64,000 nt of DNA from a virus. The position numbers were made by a program, and so were the translations under genes. The DNA is taken from the IMG/VR virus record IMGVR_UViG_3300033233_000014, positions 47,630 to 111,629 of that record; one strand, written 5' to 3'. Below the pieces are notes generated by a model. The model saw only the letters and a list, made by a program, of their open reading frames with translations. It made no database searches and had not been told where the DNA came from. Shown here piece after piece: positions 11,649-20,026 of this stretch; the first letter of the stretch is position 1, and each line of letters opens with the position of its first letter.

Positions 11649-12215
11649 CTACTCGCGCTTCGCGGGACGCTTCTTGCCGATGCCGTTCTTGCCGAAGCGC
11701 TCGCGGCGCTTGGCCCACGCCCGCTTCGCCGCATCGGCACGCTCCGCCTTCGTCCGCTTCGGCTCGGCCGGGCGCGCCTTCGGCCGCTCGGCCTTGGGCT
11801 TCTCGGCCTTCGCCTTCGCGGGCTTGGCGGGCGTCTTCGTCTTCATCGCCTTCACCTTCGCCTCCTTCACCGCGGCCTCCGCAGGGGCCGGGCTCTCGGG
11901 CGCGGCCGGCGCCGGTGTCTCCACCACCGTCTCGCCCGCCTTCGCCCCACCGTTCGCCTTCGCCACGCTCTCCTCCTTCGGCGCGATTCTCGCGTCGCGC
12001 CACGTCTTGCCGTTGAGTTCACGCACCCAACCCGCGCCGAGCCCGCACGCACAGGCGGGCCCGGTGTTCTTCTCGACCGCCTCCTTGACCGACATCTTCC
12101 ACCGCCGGAAGCCGTCCAGGTCGTAGACGCGATGCTGCCCGAGCGCGAAGCCGTGCATGTCCTGCACATGGAAGGTGCCGTCGGCCCCGCGTCGAACCTC
12201 GTGTGTCACGTTCAT
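11649..12215 (-). CDS. Hypothetical protein with Lys/Ala/Pro-rich histone-H1-like tail
   Basis: 188 residues. The first ~75 contain a folded region with ACACGLGAGWVREL. The last ~110 are dominated by K, A, P and E in repeating patterns (KAKAEKPKAERPKARPAEP), like linker-histone or AlgP-type tails, ending in AAKRAWAKRRERFGKNG. That AW-x-x-R motif also recurs in the putative virion proteins at 49807-57731. DNA or RNA binding through the tail is an inference. Confidence 0.78.
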   Translation of the reverse strand: MNVTHEVRRGADGTFHVQDMHGFALGQHRVYDLDGFRRWKMSVKEAVEKNTGPACACGLGAGWVRELNGKTWRDARIAPKEESVAKANGGAKAGETVVETPAPAAPESPAPAEAAVKEAKVKAMKTKTPAKPAKAKAEKPKAERPKARPAEPKRTKAERADAAKRAWAKRRERFGKNGIGKKRPAKRE

Positions 12216-12457
12216 CGCGGCGCTCCTTCCGGCACAATCACCTCGGTGTCATGACGCAGATGGAACCGCGCGAGGGTGACATGCCGTCCCGTCGCGTTCG
12301 CGGCCTCCTGGGCGAAGCGCCGCAGGAGATCGAGGCGCGCCTTGTCCGCCGCCACGAGCGGCATCCAGCCCATGCTGGTGTGCCACGCGACGACGCCCTC
12401 CTCGCCATCGGCCTCGGTCGCCAGGAAGGCGAAGATCTCCTCGATGTGGAACGGCAC
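12212..12457 (-). CDS. Phage hypothetical protein
   Basis: 81 residues from GTG 12457, three bases after the upstream stop. The pattern HIEEIFAFLATEADGEEGV, a later MPLVAADKARLDLLR and a basic helix resemble a common phage protein family of unknown role. Alternative starts upstream would overlap the previous gene strongly. Confidence 0.7.
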   Translation of the reverse strand: MPFHIEEIFAFLATEADGEEGVVAWHTSMGWMPLVAADKARLDLLRRFAQEAANATGRHVTLARFHLRHDTEVIVPEGAPR

Positions 12458-12459
12458 CG

Positions 12460-12858
12460 CTACGACATCCTCGCTTCCGCCCGTGCCTCGGCCAGCGCCT
12501 CCCGACGCGCATCGGCATCGGTGAAGTCCGGCCGTCCCTTCGGACCGTCCCCACTCTTCGTGATCCAGCCTGCCGGCACACGCCAGATGCGGTAGGCGCC
12601 GAAGTCGACGGTGACGCGCTTCTGCCCCAGGTTGGTCACGCGCCCCGGCGTGCCCTTCGGCAGCCGCCGCTGGTCCGCCTGCGCCATCACCACGTTGTCG
12701 CCCTTCTTGAACGCCACCAGCGCGAGCCGGTCCCGCTGCGCGTGCCGCGCCTTCATCTCGTCCCACAGCGCCCGCGCCGCCTGCTCGATCTCCGCCTCGT
12801 CCGGACACTCCTGCGCCAGCCGCAGCACCTTCTCCGCCAACGTCAGTCTCGATCCCAT
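12460..12858 (-). CDS. Hypothetical protein with SH3/KOW-like segment
   Basis: 132 residues from ATG 12858 behind AGGAGGACGGCG. A helical N-terminal half is followed by FKKGDNVVMAQ, GRVTNLGQKRVTVDFG and RVPAGWI, a small beta-barrel pattern seen in many phage proteins. First gene after the promoter at 12899-12927. Confidence 0.75.
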   Translation of the reverse strand: MGSRLTLAEKVLRLAQECPDEAEIEQAARALWDEMKARHAQRDRLALVAFKKGDNVVMAQADQRRLPKGTPGRVTNLGQKRVTVDFGAYRIWRVPAGWITKSGDGPKGRPDFTDADARREALAEARAEARMS

Positions 12859-12898
12859 CGCCGTCCTCCTTCCGTCGTCCCTATTGACGTTGACCCCT

Positions 12899-12927
12899 AT
12901 ATTACTACTTTCGTCAAGAGAAGTCAA
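12899..12927 (-). promoter_or_regulatory. Promoter for 12858-11649 genes
   Basis: -35 TTGACT (12922-12927), 17 bp, -10 TAATAT (12899-12904). It lacks the ATCGGG spacer element of the other promoters. A perfect palindrome lies 13 bases upstream (12940-12960). Confidence 0.75.
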
Positions 12928-12939
12928 GTCCACAAGCCC

Positions 12940-12960
12940 GACTGCAGACAGTCTGCAGTC
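12940..12960. promoter_or_regulatory. Palindrome GACTGCAGAC-n-GTCTGCAGTC, copy 1
   Basis: Perfect 10-bp arms around one base. It overlaps the stop codon of the intein-bearing methyltransferase gene and lies just upstream of the -35 at 12922. An operator or a hairpin terminator is possible; no T tract follows. Confidence 0.7.
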
Positions 12961-15592
12961 ACGCCTCGTGGGCGAAGAGGGGGACGTTGCCGGCCAGACG
13001 GCGCCGCGCGATCTGGGCGTACTCGGGGTTCAACTCGGTGCCGATCGCGTTCCGGCCGAAGCAGTTGGCGACGAGCAACGTGGTGCCGCTGCCCGCGAAG
13101 GGATCGAGGACGGTGCAAGGCACCGGCTCATGCGGCCTCCACGTCGCGATCGGCTGTCCTTCCGGCGTGAACCCGCCGGTGTCGATCTCCTGCCCGCACT
13201 TGCACGTCGGTTCCCATCCCGCGTCCTGTCGACGGTAGGTGCCATCGTGCGACTTCGTAGCGATCGACGCCCCATACTTGAGATTGGCTTCCCGAGTGTT
13301 GGGATGCCGGCTCCAGTCCTTGCCGATCGTTCCGCCCGCCGCCACCACGACACGCCGCCACGGCGCCCCGCACTCCGGGCAGCAGCCATGCTCGCTCGAG
13401 CCCGCCTTCACGCACGGAATGACGAGCGCCTTGGGGAACGTGGCGAAATGGGCCTCGGGACAGGGCTCGGTGGCGATCTCCCAGACGGAGCGGATGTTGC
13501 GCCCTTGGAGCATGCGCTCGAGCGCCTCGGGATCGCCCCACATGCGATTCGGATTGGCGATCGCCTCTCGCCCGACCCGCACGGCGCCCTCGTGTCGGTA
13601 CTGCTTCCGCGGCGCGTCGCTCGAATCGCTGCGCTCGACCGGCGCCGTCTCCGTCACGCCCGGGAACATCTCGACTGTCGGGTTCTTGGGCTGCATCTCC
13701 GCCAGCCGAGCCGCCGCTGCCTCTGCGTCGCCCACCGACCGCTTCTGGCCGATGTGCGTCGCACCGCTCGACTTGAGCAGCGGATCCTCCGTCTCCTTGT
13801 GCTTCCCCCCGATCCGGTTCTTCTTCTCGATTACCTTCCGCAAGTCGCTCATGTTGGAGCGCAGCGGCTCCAACACGGCATGCCGATCGAAGAAGTACCG
13901 CTCGCTCTTGGCGAGTAGGAAGAGGAACTCGTGGCTCCGCGTCGGCCGATCCTCCACGCTCTCCGGCATGGGATTCGGCTTGGAGTTGTGCGTCAGCACG
14001 CCGGACGCAAGCGCGAAGACATGCGGCTCGTCTGCGACACCAAGATCCCACACCTCACGGCACCGCGCCTTCCGAATCTCGATGATCTCCCCCATGTCGC
14101 GATCGTTGTGGTGCCCGCTGCGCTCCGTGCGGATCTCGCCCTTGAAAGTCGAGCGGCGGCCGTTCTGGAACCGTGCCCACCCGGGGTTGAGCGTGAGTGT
14201 GTACCCGAGGCGGGCGCACGCAACACGAAGATCGCGCTCGAGGCTATAGTTCCGGCAGAAGCCAAGACGCCATCGCCGGTTCTTCGCGTCCCAATGCCCA
14301 TCGCCCTCAAGGTAGCCCAGGACGAACGCGGCGAGGAACCGATTCGAGTAGCGCCATACGACCGGCGCGAACGCCTTGTCGTGAGCGGTTCGGCCGGACA
14401 CGAGTTCATCAAGGATCGCGAACAACACGCGGCCGTAGACCCGGATGTTCATACAGTTCCCCGACACCGTCCGAGTAGCCGATCCGCCGTACTTTCGCGA
14501 AACACGCTGCACGCGCTCCCATCTCGCTTCTTCTTTCGCGTGGCCGGCAATCTGAATCGTGCTTCCGGCACGCGATCCCTCGGCGAGATAGAGGCCAGCG
14601 AACCATGCAGCGTCCTCGTCGAGCGCGCAGTCCCTTGGGTTCTCCGGTTCGGGCAGGGCAACACGGGAAAGCACGTCTCCGGGCCGCATTTCCGACGCCG
14701 CGAGAAGCCCACGCGCCGTAGGGAAACGGTGTGTCGTGGTGCAGGAGATCCTCTCGCCGCTCCGGAGGACGATTTCAACTTCGTTACCCGAGCGCGGTGA
14801 CATCGACATGCCGAGCAGCCGAGTCCACCGACTCCCGTTCCAGAGCTGCACCGACTCCGGCGCGAGACGGGCGAGATCCCTGACCATCGTGACCGTCTCG
14901 CCTTTCGCGGTTTTCGCGTAGACCCATGTCCCGCCGGAGAGGCACCACACGATGTCGGAACGCAGCCACCAGCCATCCTCCTGCAGCGCGAAGGCCACGC
15001 GCCAGGGCATGCCAATCAAGTCCTTCGTCTTGATCCCACCCCAGTCCCTCCGCCAGCGCGCATGCTTCTCCGGCGCCACCTGTTCCGGCCGCGGCGGCTC
15101 GTCCCCGCGCTCGGCCCGCAGCCCGGTGTACGTCCGCGCCCCGCCGTTCGAACAGAACGAGTCCCCGAGGTTGAGCCAGCAGGTGCCCTCGGGCCGCAGC
15201 ACGCGCCGGACGGCCCGGAAGACCTCGACGAGATGCTGGACGTAAAGAAATGGCGAAGGCTCGAGGCCGAGATTCCCCAGCCATGCCTCGCACTTCCGGC
15301 AGACGGCATCCTCGCGCCAGCGCGCCTTGCGGATGCGCTCGGCGTTCTCCGGCCCCGGCTCGTGGAACGCCTCGCCCGACGATCCCGCCCCGCCCCCACC
15401 CTCGACGTAGTACCGACTCTCCTGCCACTCATGCGCGCAGGCCGGATCGGAACCACCCCACACCTGGGGCTCCGTGTCGTAGCTTCTCAACCCAAAATAT
15501 GGAGGCGACGTCATCACGGTGTGGATCGAGTCGGCCGGCAACGTAGCGAGTTGCACCCGCACGTCGCCCTCAAGGATGCGCCACGTCGACAT
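12959..15592 (-). CDS. DNA methyltransferase (beta class, N4-C or N6-A) interrupted by an intein
   Basis: 877 residues. N-extein 1-216 carries the catalytic TSPPYFGLRSY (28-38). C-extein from Ser537 carries SKPNPMPESVEDRPTRSHEF, a zinc-ribbon-like CCPECGAPW and CKCGQEID, and the SAM-binding DPFAGSGTT near the end. Catalytic motif before the SAM motif is the beta-class order. The intein (217-536) splits the conserved IVW / KPNPMPE junction, so the enzyme should be active only after splicing. Modifying phage DNA against restriction is the usual role. Target base and site cannot be read from sequence. A related second enzyme lies at 63517. Confidence 0.92.
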   Translation of the reverse strand: MSTWRILEGDVRVQLATLPADSIHTVMTSPPYFGLRSYDTEPQVWGGSDPACAHEWQESRYYVEGGGGAGSSGEAFHEPGPENAERIRKARWREDAVCRKCEAWLGNLGLEPSPFLYVQHLVEVFRAVRRVLRPEGTCWLNLGDSFCSNGGARTYTGLRAERGDEPPRPEQVAPEKHARWRRDWGGIKTKDLIGMPWRVAFALQEDGWWLRSDIVWCLSGGTWVYAKTAKGETVTMVRDLARLAPESVQLWNGSRWTRLLGMSMSPRSGNEVEIVLRSGERISCTTTHRFPTARGLLAASEMRPGDVLSRVALPEPENPRDCALDEDAAWFAGLYLAEGSRAGSTIQIAGHAKEEARWERVQRVSRKYGGSATRTVSGNCMNIRVYGRVLFAILDELVSGRTAHDKAFAPVVWRYSNRFLAAFVLGYLEGDGHWDAKNRRWRLGFCRNYSLERDLRVACARLGYTLTLNPGWARFQNGRRSTFKGEIRTERSGHHNDRDMGEIIEIRKARCREVWDLGVADEPHVFALASGVLTHNSKPNPMPESVEDRPTRSHEFLFLLAKSERYFFDRHAVLEPLRSNMSDLRKVIEKKNRIGGKHKETEDPLLKSSGATHIGQKRSVGDAEAAAARLAEMQPKNPTVEMFPGVTETAPVERSDSSDAPRKQYRHEGAVRVGREAIANPNRMWGDPEALERMLQGRNIRSVWEIATEPCPEAHFATFPKALVIPCVKAGSSEHGCCPECGAPWRRVVVAAGGTIGKDWSRHPNTREANLKYGASIATKSHDGTYRRQDAGWEPTCKCGQEIDTGGFTPEGQPIATWRPHEPVPCTVLDPFAGSGTTLLVANCFGRNAIGTELNPEYAQIARRRLAGNVPLFAHEA
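13985..14944 (-). other. Intein inside the DNA methyltransferase (LAGLIDADG-type)
   Basis: 320 residues from Cys217 to Asn536 of the precursor. Block A begins CLSGGTWVYAKTAKGE, block B contains ERISCTTTHRFPTARG, two LAGLIDADG-like helices read FAGLYLAEGS and FVLGYLEGDG, and the end is VFALASGVLTHN followed by Ser+1. These are the residues needed for splicing (Cys1, block B T-x-x-H, terminal His-Asn, Ser+1). The endonuclease half may home into intein-free alleles. Whether nuclease activity persists is unknown. Confidence 0.92.
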
Positions 15593-15602
15593 CGCCGGCA
15601 GT

Positions 15603-15812
15603 CTAACTCGACTCGGCCGGCATTGCCGGCGGCGTCGTCTGCTTCGGTGCCTGCCACCGCTCGGGATCGACCGTCGCGCTGATCTCCCGGAACGCCCCGC
15701 AGTCCGGGCACCAGGCCGCCTCGGACGGCAGCAGCCGCTCGTCGGGACGGAGCACGCCGCCCCGGAGCATCACGGCCCGGCGATGGCGGCAGAGGCTCAG
15801 ATCGGCTCCCAC
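15603..15812 (-). CDS. Small zinc-ribbon hypothetical protein
   Basis: 69 residues from GTG 15812, overlapping the previous gene by 16 bases. LSLCRHR and later WCPDCGAFREI make a CxH/CxxC pair. The GTG start keeps the first pair; an ATG at 15770 without a ribosome site would lose it. Confidence 0.62.
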   Translation of the reverse strand: MGADLSLCRHRRAVMLRGGVLRPDERLLPSEAAWCPDCGAFREISATVDPERWQAPKQTTPPAMPAESS

Positions 15813-16207
15813 CGGCGCGAGGCGAAGTCGTACTCGTAGCGTCGGGCCACCCACAGGGCCTTCGCCCATCGGCCGAGGAGCCGCTGCCACCACGGCATCC
15901 CTTCACGGAAGATCTTGACAGCCACGGCGTGGCCCCGCTCCGCCTGCTCGAGCGTCGGCCAACGCTTGCACCACCGTTCGCGGCCATCGGGGCCGAACAC
16001 CATCGTCTCGAAGAGGAGTGGCGGGCCACCGAAGAAGTTGTGATCCATCCCGAGGAACACCGTCGAGATGGTCACCCGCCAGAGGTGATCGAAGGCGATC
16101 CGGCGCCGCTCGCCGGCGTACTCGAACCACCGCGCCCACTCGAGCGTGTCCTTGACAGGCTGCGGGCGCCCCAGCGCGTCGAGGACGTAGAGATCGTCAC
16201 GCTCCAT
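15797..16207 (-). CDS. Phage hypothetical protein (FLGMDHNF family)
   Basis: 136 residues. The sequence LYVLDALGRPQPVKDTLEWA, then VTISTVFLGMDHNFFGG and PLLFETMVFGPDG, is a pattern found in many phage genomes with unknown function. ATG 16207 overlaps the upstream gene end by 11 bases. Confidence 0.82.
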   Translation of the reverse strand: MERDDLYVLDALGRPQPVKDTLEWARWFEYAGERRRIAFDHLWRVTISTVFLGMDHNFFGGPPLLFETMVFGPDGRERWCKRWPTLEQAERGHAVAVKIFREGMPWWQRLLGRWAKALWVARRYEYDFASRRWEPI

Positions 16208-16517
16208 CGCGCTTCGCCTTCCGTCCCGCCGCCACGCCCGCCAAGAACGCCTCGCGCGGCGTCGGGTTGTTCCCGCGGCCGAAGCCCGCCCCGAAGACGG
16301 GATGGTTGCAGCCATCGAAGAGCGCAGCGAGGCGATCCCGCTCGGCCGCGCTGCAGTAGCCGAGGCCGTAGCCGATGTTCGCCTTCGCGTGCGGCGTGAT
16401 CTCCTCGTAGGCCATGAGGAACGCCCGCGCCTCTTCAGGAGTGCGGACATCTTGGATGGCCTGCATGGTCTCTCCCATCGTCTTGAGGATCCTCCCCTTC
16501 CAGATGAAGTCGCTCAT
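16197..16517 (-). CDS. Phage hypothetical protein
   Basis: 106 residues. DFIWKGRILKTMGETMQAI, then TPEEARAFLMAYEEITPHA and IGYGLGYCSAAERDRL, recall a common phage family. The tail is GNNPTPREAFLAGVAAGRK. Start ATG 16517 overlaps the upstream stop. Confidence 0.8.
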   Translation of the reverse strand: MSDFIWKGRILKTMGETMQAIQDVRTPEEARAFLMAYEEITPHAKANIGYGLGYCSAAERDRLAALFDGCNHPVFGAGFGRGNNPTPREAFLAGVAAGRKAKRDGA

Positions 16518-16780
16518 CGTCGTTCCTCTCCAATCGCCTGGAGGATTCCCTCCGCGATGGCCCTGAAGACCTGTCGGATGACCGTCGGCGTGTCCAACGT
16601 CGGCCCCACCGGCTCCGCCTTCACCCGCGGCCCGGTGCCCTTGCCCTTCCGGCCCGCGCTCAGCCTGGCCTTCCAGCACTCCCGGCAGACGCGCATGAGG
16701 CCCCACTTGTTCCGTGAGAAGTCCCCTGCCACCAGCGAGCGCTGGCAGCGCTTACAGCGGAACTTCTTGATGCGCCCCAC
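16514..16780 (-). CDS. Zinc-finger protein with FRCKRCQRSL motif
   Basis: 88 residues: FRCKRCQRSLVAGDFSRNKW and RVCRECWKARLSAGRKGKG form a C-x2-C ... C-x2-C finger like HNH-associated or ribosomal-type zinc knuckles, followed by a helical tail. ATG 16780 overlaps the last base of the next upstream gene's stop. Confidence 0.78.
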   Translation of the reverse strand: MGRIKKFRCKRCQRSLVAGDFSRNKWGLMRVCRECWKARLSAGRKGKGTGPRVKAEPVGPTLDTPTVIRQVFRAIAEGILQAIGEERR

Positions 16781-17679
16781 TACGCGCTCTCCCTCCGGAG
16801 CATCTTCCGCAGATCCTTCTGGTCATTCGGGTAGTTGTCGAGGTAGGGGAACGGCTCCGCCGGGTGCTCCTCCGTCCCCTGCCGACGCCAGGAGAGCCGC
16901 CGGGCCTCGACGCCCGCCTCGACGTAGAGCCACGTTCGGAAGAAGAGGAAGGCGACGTGGTCCATCGACCGCCGCTCGCCGCTCGTCCGGTAGGCGATGA
17001 GCTTCTCCCGCAGCGCGAGCGCCGGATCCCCGACGGACAGATCGGCGCCCGACGAGAGCCGGGCGAAGAGGCTGTCCGCGAGTTCGCGGTTCCGCTGCAC
17101 GAAGATGTAGTGGCAGAAGGACGCGAGGCTGATCGACGGCACGAGCCCCTTGAGGCTCTCCCCCATCGTGATGCTGTCGACGAGCCCCGGATTCTTACCG
17201 AGCAACTCGAGCAGGGTGCGCGCCGACGTCTTCGGGTTTCCCATGAAGAGTTGCTGGTTCCGGTACCTGTGGAACCACCGGATCGCCGCCTGCGCCGCCT
17301 TCGGATTCGAGATCGGCTGGCCGGTAGGCGACTTGATCTCGATTGCGTCGGCGACGCTCCGCGACAGCCGGTCCAGGTCGATGACCGGCAGCGCCTGATC
17401 GCGATTGGCGCCCTCGATCACGACCATCTGGATGGTCTTCTTGCACTCGATGACCGCCCACAGCCGGTGCTGGCCGTCGATCAGGAAGCCGTCCTCGTCG
17501 AGGATGATGGCGCACGCGGCCGTCACCCACTTCCCCTCGGCCATGCTCTTGGCGAGGAGGTGGACGTGCGCGTCCGACGTGTGTCGGTTCAGCACCTCCG
17601 GCTTCGCCTCGTTGAGCTTCTTCTCCGCCCAATGCGGACTGACTTCCTGAATCCACATCTTCAACCCGCTCTTGCCCAC
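16780..17679 (-). CDS. ParB/Srx-fold-like protein (DGQHRL motif)
   Basis: 299 residues. FLIDGQHRLWAVIECKKTIQ (Asp68-Arg72) is the hallmark of ParB-like nuclease-fold domains in phage DGQHR proteins. A long helical C-terminal part follows (ALREKLIAYRTSGER). Such phage proteins are of unknown role; nucleotide binding or DNA nicking has been described for relatives of the fold. A shorter paralogue lies at 37119-37457. Confidence 0.75.
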   Translation of the reverse strand: MGKSGLKMWIQEVSPHWAEKKLNEAKPEVLNRHTSDAHVHLLAKSMAEGKWVTAACAIILDEDGFLIDGQHRLWAVIECKKTIQMVVIEGANRDQALPVIDLDRLSRSVADAIEIKSPTGQPISNPKAAQAAIRWFHRYRNQQLFMGNPKTSARTLLELLGKNPGLVDSITMGESLKGLVPSISLASFCHYIFVQRNRELADSLFARLSSGADLSVGDPALALREKLIAYRTSGERRSMDHVAFLFFRTWLYVEAGVEARRLSWRRQGTEEHPAEPFPYLDNYPNDQKDLRKMLRRESA

Positions 17680-17680
17680 G

Positions 17681-18394
17681 CTAGCCCTCCTTCTTGGGCG
17701 GCAACAGGGCCGCCCCTTCTGCCGACAGTTCCCACACCTTGATCGTCATGCGCCCGCCCTTATCCAAAGCGCGAGCCGTCTCGATCTCCTGAACCAGCCC
17801 GGCCTTGCTCAAGTCCGTCACGAACGTGTCGATGGTGGTCAGCCGGTGATACGCCCCGCGCCGCTTCGTCTCCTCCACCAGTTCGTTCGTGCTCATGCGG
17901 CCCCCGCGCAGCGCGTCGAGCATGGCGCGATGCCAGACCGTCAACTTGAGCGGCCTTCCGCCCCGCCCCGTTCGATCCTTCTCCAAAGGCTTCCTGGCGG
18001 GCTTCTCCGCCGACGTCTTCTCCAGCACCGCCTTGATCGCCGCCTCGGCCTTGCGCTGCACCGTGAGCGCCCGCGCGATGGCCTCGTCCGCTCGGCGATG
18101 GATCTCGAGGATCGCCTGCGCGCAGGCTTCCATCCGCTCGCCGCCGAACGTGCCCGCGTGCTTGCCCGTGCGCGCGATCTCGAGGAGTTGCTCGGCTGCG
18201 ACATCCGCCCCGACGTTGATCGCGTCGTCCTCCGTCTTCATCTCGTGCGCCACGAGCCGCATGCGGAGTGCCTCGATGAGCCGCCAGCGCGCCTCGGCGT
18301 CGGCGTACTTCTGGGCCACCTCCGACGCGTGGTCGAAGATCAGCCGGTCGATGTCCTGCTCGATTTCCGACTTCGGGGATGCTTCGTCGGTCAC
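17681..18394 (-). CDS. Hypothetical protein with C-terminal winged-helix-like region
   Basis: 237 residues from GTG 18394 behind GGAGGCAGGCAA. The N-terminal ~150 residues are helical with coiled-coil character. The C-terminal LTVWHRAMLDALRGGRMSTN, then TIDTFVTDLSKAGLVQEIE, looks like a winged helix. A DNA-binding role is inferred. Confidence 0.75.
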   Translation of the reverse strand: MTDEASPKSEIEQDIDRLIFDHASEVAQKYADAEARWRLIEALRMRLVAHEMKTEDDAINVGADVAAEQLLEIARTGKHAGTFGGERMEACAQAILEIHRRADEAIARALTVQRKAEAAIKAVLEKTSAEKPARKPLEKDRTGRGGRPLKLTVWHRAMLDALRGGRMSTNELVEETKRRGAYHRLTTIDTFVTDLSKAGLVQEIETARALDKGGRMTIKVWELSAEGAALLPPKKEG

Positions 18395-18996
18395 TTGCCT
18401 GCCTCCCCGACCGCCATCGCCGGCTCCCGCCACGGCAGCGTTCGGCTCTTGAGCAGCGGCCAGCCACCCTCGGGATCCTCGATCACCGGGCAGTACCGCC
18501 TGTTGCGCGCGAGGTGCGCCCACCGCGCCCCGTGCGGCACCGTGTAGCCCCAATAGGCGCGCTCCTGCAGGTTGCGCTCGACGCGCGCCAGCATCCGCTT
18601 CGCGCTGCGCGCATTGCCTTCCTCGATCGGGCGCAGCGTGACGTCGATGGGCTTGCCGTGGAGCGACGCCCAGGCGTGGTCAATCGGGATGAACGCCAGG
18701 CACTTGCCCTCGGCGTACTCGATCGGCAGCCCGCGCCCCTGCGCCACGTCGACCAGCCGGGTCGCGTTGAAGAAGCACTGCTTCACCTTGGGCATGAAGG
18801 GCAGCCGCCAGAACAGGGCGCACAGGATCTCCCGCTCTTCGTCCGTGAACGGATCAGCGGGGCACGGCGCACCGTGATGGAAGATCGCCTCGTCGTGGGT
18901 CGGAAAGATGAAGCCCTCGGGCCGGTGCAGGCGCTGGCCGAGCGTGACCATGCCCTCGAAGTACTGCCGCAGGAAGGCGAACCCGTCGGTGCTCAC
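18391..18996 (-). CDS. Phage hypothetical protein (CFFNATRLV family)
   Basis: 201 residues from GTG 18996 behind GGAGAGAGCAA. Contains KVKQCFFNATRLVDVAQ, YAEGKCLAFIPIDHAWASL and GKPIDVTLRP, a recurring phage/bacterial hypothetical family in which Cys, His and Asp are conserved. An enzymatic role is plausible but not established. Confidence 0.8.
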   Translation of the reverse strand: MSTDGFAFLRQYFEGMVTLGQRLHRPEGFIFPTHDEAIFHHGAPCPADPFTDEEREILCALFWRLPFMPKVKQCFFNATRLVDVAQGRGLPIEYAEGKCLAFIPIDHAWASLHGKPIDVTLRPIEEGNARSAKRMLARVERNLQERAYWGYTVPHGARWAHLARNRRYCPVIEDPEGGWPLLKSRTLPWREPAMAVGEAGK

Positions 18997-19406
18997 TTGC
19001 TCTCTCCGATGCACTTCCGGCAGGGGATCACTTCCATGTTGAAGACCTCGAAGCCCGTGTCCTGGCAGCGCTCGCACTTCGGCCGCTCGGCCTCCTTCTT
19101 CGCGCCCGGCTTCAGCGCCCCCGAGAGCCGCTGCGCCCGCTCCCGTTCGCTCCGGAGTTCCGTCTCGAGTTCCCCCACGCGCTGCCGAAGCCCGTGGATC
19201 TCCTCCTGCAGCGCGCTGCGAACGGTGCCCGTGGCCTCGTCGTGCTGCTGCGCCGCGCTGGTGAGGGCGCCCTCGATCATCTCGACCAGTTCCGCCGCCG
19301 TCGCACCGGAGACGGCGTCGGCCACCGTCTTCGGACGGTTGCGTCGCCACCGCGCGAGGATCTCGCGCGCCGTGCGCTGGTGCGGGGGAATCGGGGTCTC
19401 GTTCAC
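18993..19406 (-). CDS. Coiled-coil protein with C-terminal zinc motif
   Basis: 137 residues. A coiled coil (EEIHGLRQRVGELETELRSE) leads to CERCQDTGFEVFNMEVIPCR and KC, a DnaJ-type CxxC pair. ATG 19406 follows the promoter at 19436-19463. Confidence 0.75.
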   Translation of the reverse strand: MNETPIPPHQRTAREILARWRRNRPKTVADAVSGATAAELVEMIEGALTSAAQQHDEATGTVRSALQEEIHGLRQRVGELETELRSERERAQRLSGALKPGAKKEAERPKCERCQDTGFEVFNMEVIPCRKCIGESK

Positions 19407-19435
19407 CGGCCTCTACCTTCCTTCAGTCGCGCCGG

Positions 19436-19463
19436 AGTATACCGTAATGCTTATCTTTGTCAA
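19436..19463 (-). promoter_or_regulatory. Promoter for the 19406-15603 (and 12959) genes
   Basis: -35 TTGACA (19458-19463), 16 bp, -10 TATACT (19436-19441), leftward. No other promoter was seen before 12927, so it may also serve the methyltransferase. Confidence 0.82.
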
Positions 19464-19466
19464 GTC

Positions 19467-19769
19467 TCAAATCGTCGGCACGAGATCGATCTCGACCTCG
19501 CGGCCGTCGATCTGAACGACCACCACCGTGCGTGCCACGTCGCCATCCCACCGCACGCGGAGCAGCCCGCGCACCCGGAGGGCCACGCCCTTCTGCACCG
19601 GCAAGTCCATCACCACCGCGTAACGCAGCGGCGGCACCCGCTGATCCTCCGGCTGCCGCCCCGGGATGTGCCGCCCGGACGGCGCCTCGGCGACGAGCGT
19701 GCCGTCCCGGCGCCGGCTCACCGAGAGCCGGAGCTGGATTGGCCCTCCGCGCTGACGCCCGTCGACCAC
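19467..19769 (-). CDS. Hypothetical strand-rich protein
   Basis: 100 residues from GTG 19769 behind GGAGGCATAGCG. Alternating hydrophobic stretches (YAVVMDLPVQKGVALRVRG and TVVVVQIDGREVEIDLV) suggest a small beta domain. Its stop lies four bases from the -35 of the next promoter. Confidence 0.7.
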   Translation of the reverse strand: MVDGRQRGGPIQLRLSVSRRRDGTLVAEAPSGRHIPGRQPEDQRVPPLRYAVVMDLPVQKGVALRVRGLLRVRWDGDVARTVVVVQIDGREVEIDLVPTI

Positions 19770-19771
19770 CG

Positions 19772-20026
19772 CTATGCCTCCGCCGGAGTCATCCCCGGCT
19801 GTTCCATCTCCCGCACTTGCCGCTCGATTTCCTCGATCTGCTGCCGCGTCCCGTTCACCGCCGCCACGCCCGTGTTCACCGCCTGCTCGGCCGCCTCGGG
19901 CGTGGCGTACCCGCCGATGGCCCGCAGGCGCAGCACCGTGGCGAGGCACTCCCGATGCGCCGGGAGGTACTCGGCCACGCGCCGGGCCTGTTGCCGCAGT
20001 TCGATGATGAGTTCGTTCTGTGTCAT
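19772..20026 (-). CDS. Hypothetical helical protein
   Basis: 84 residues, mostly helical (MTQNELIIELRQQARRVAE; NGTRQQIEEIERQVREMEQ). No family recognised. ATG 20026; ribosome site AGAGGCAACC. Confidence 0.7.
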   Translation of the reverse strand: MTQNELIIELRQQARRVAEYLPAHRECLATVLRLRAIGGYATPEAAEQAVNTGVAAVNGTRQQIEEIERQVREMEQPGMTPAEA

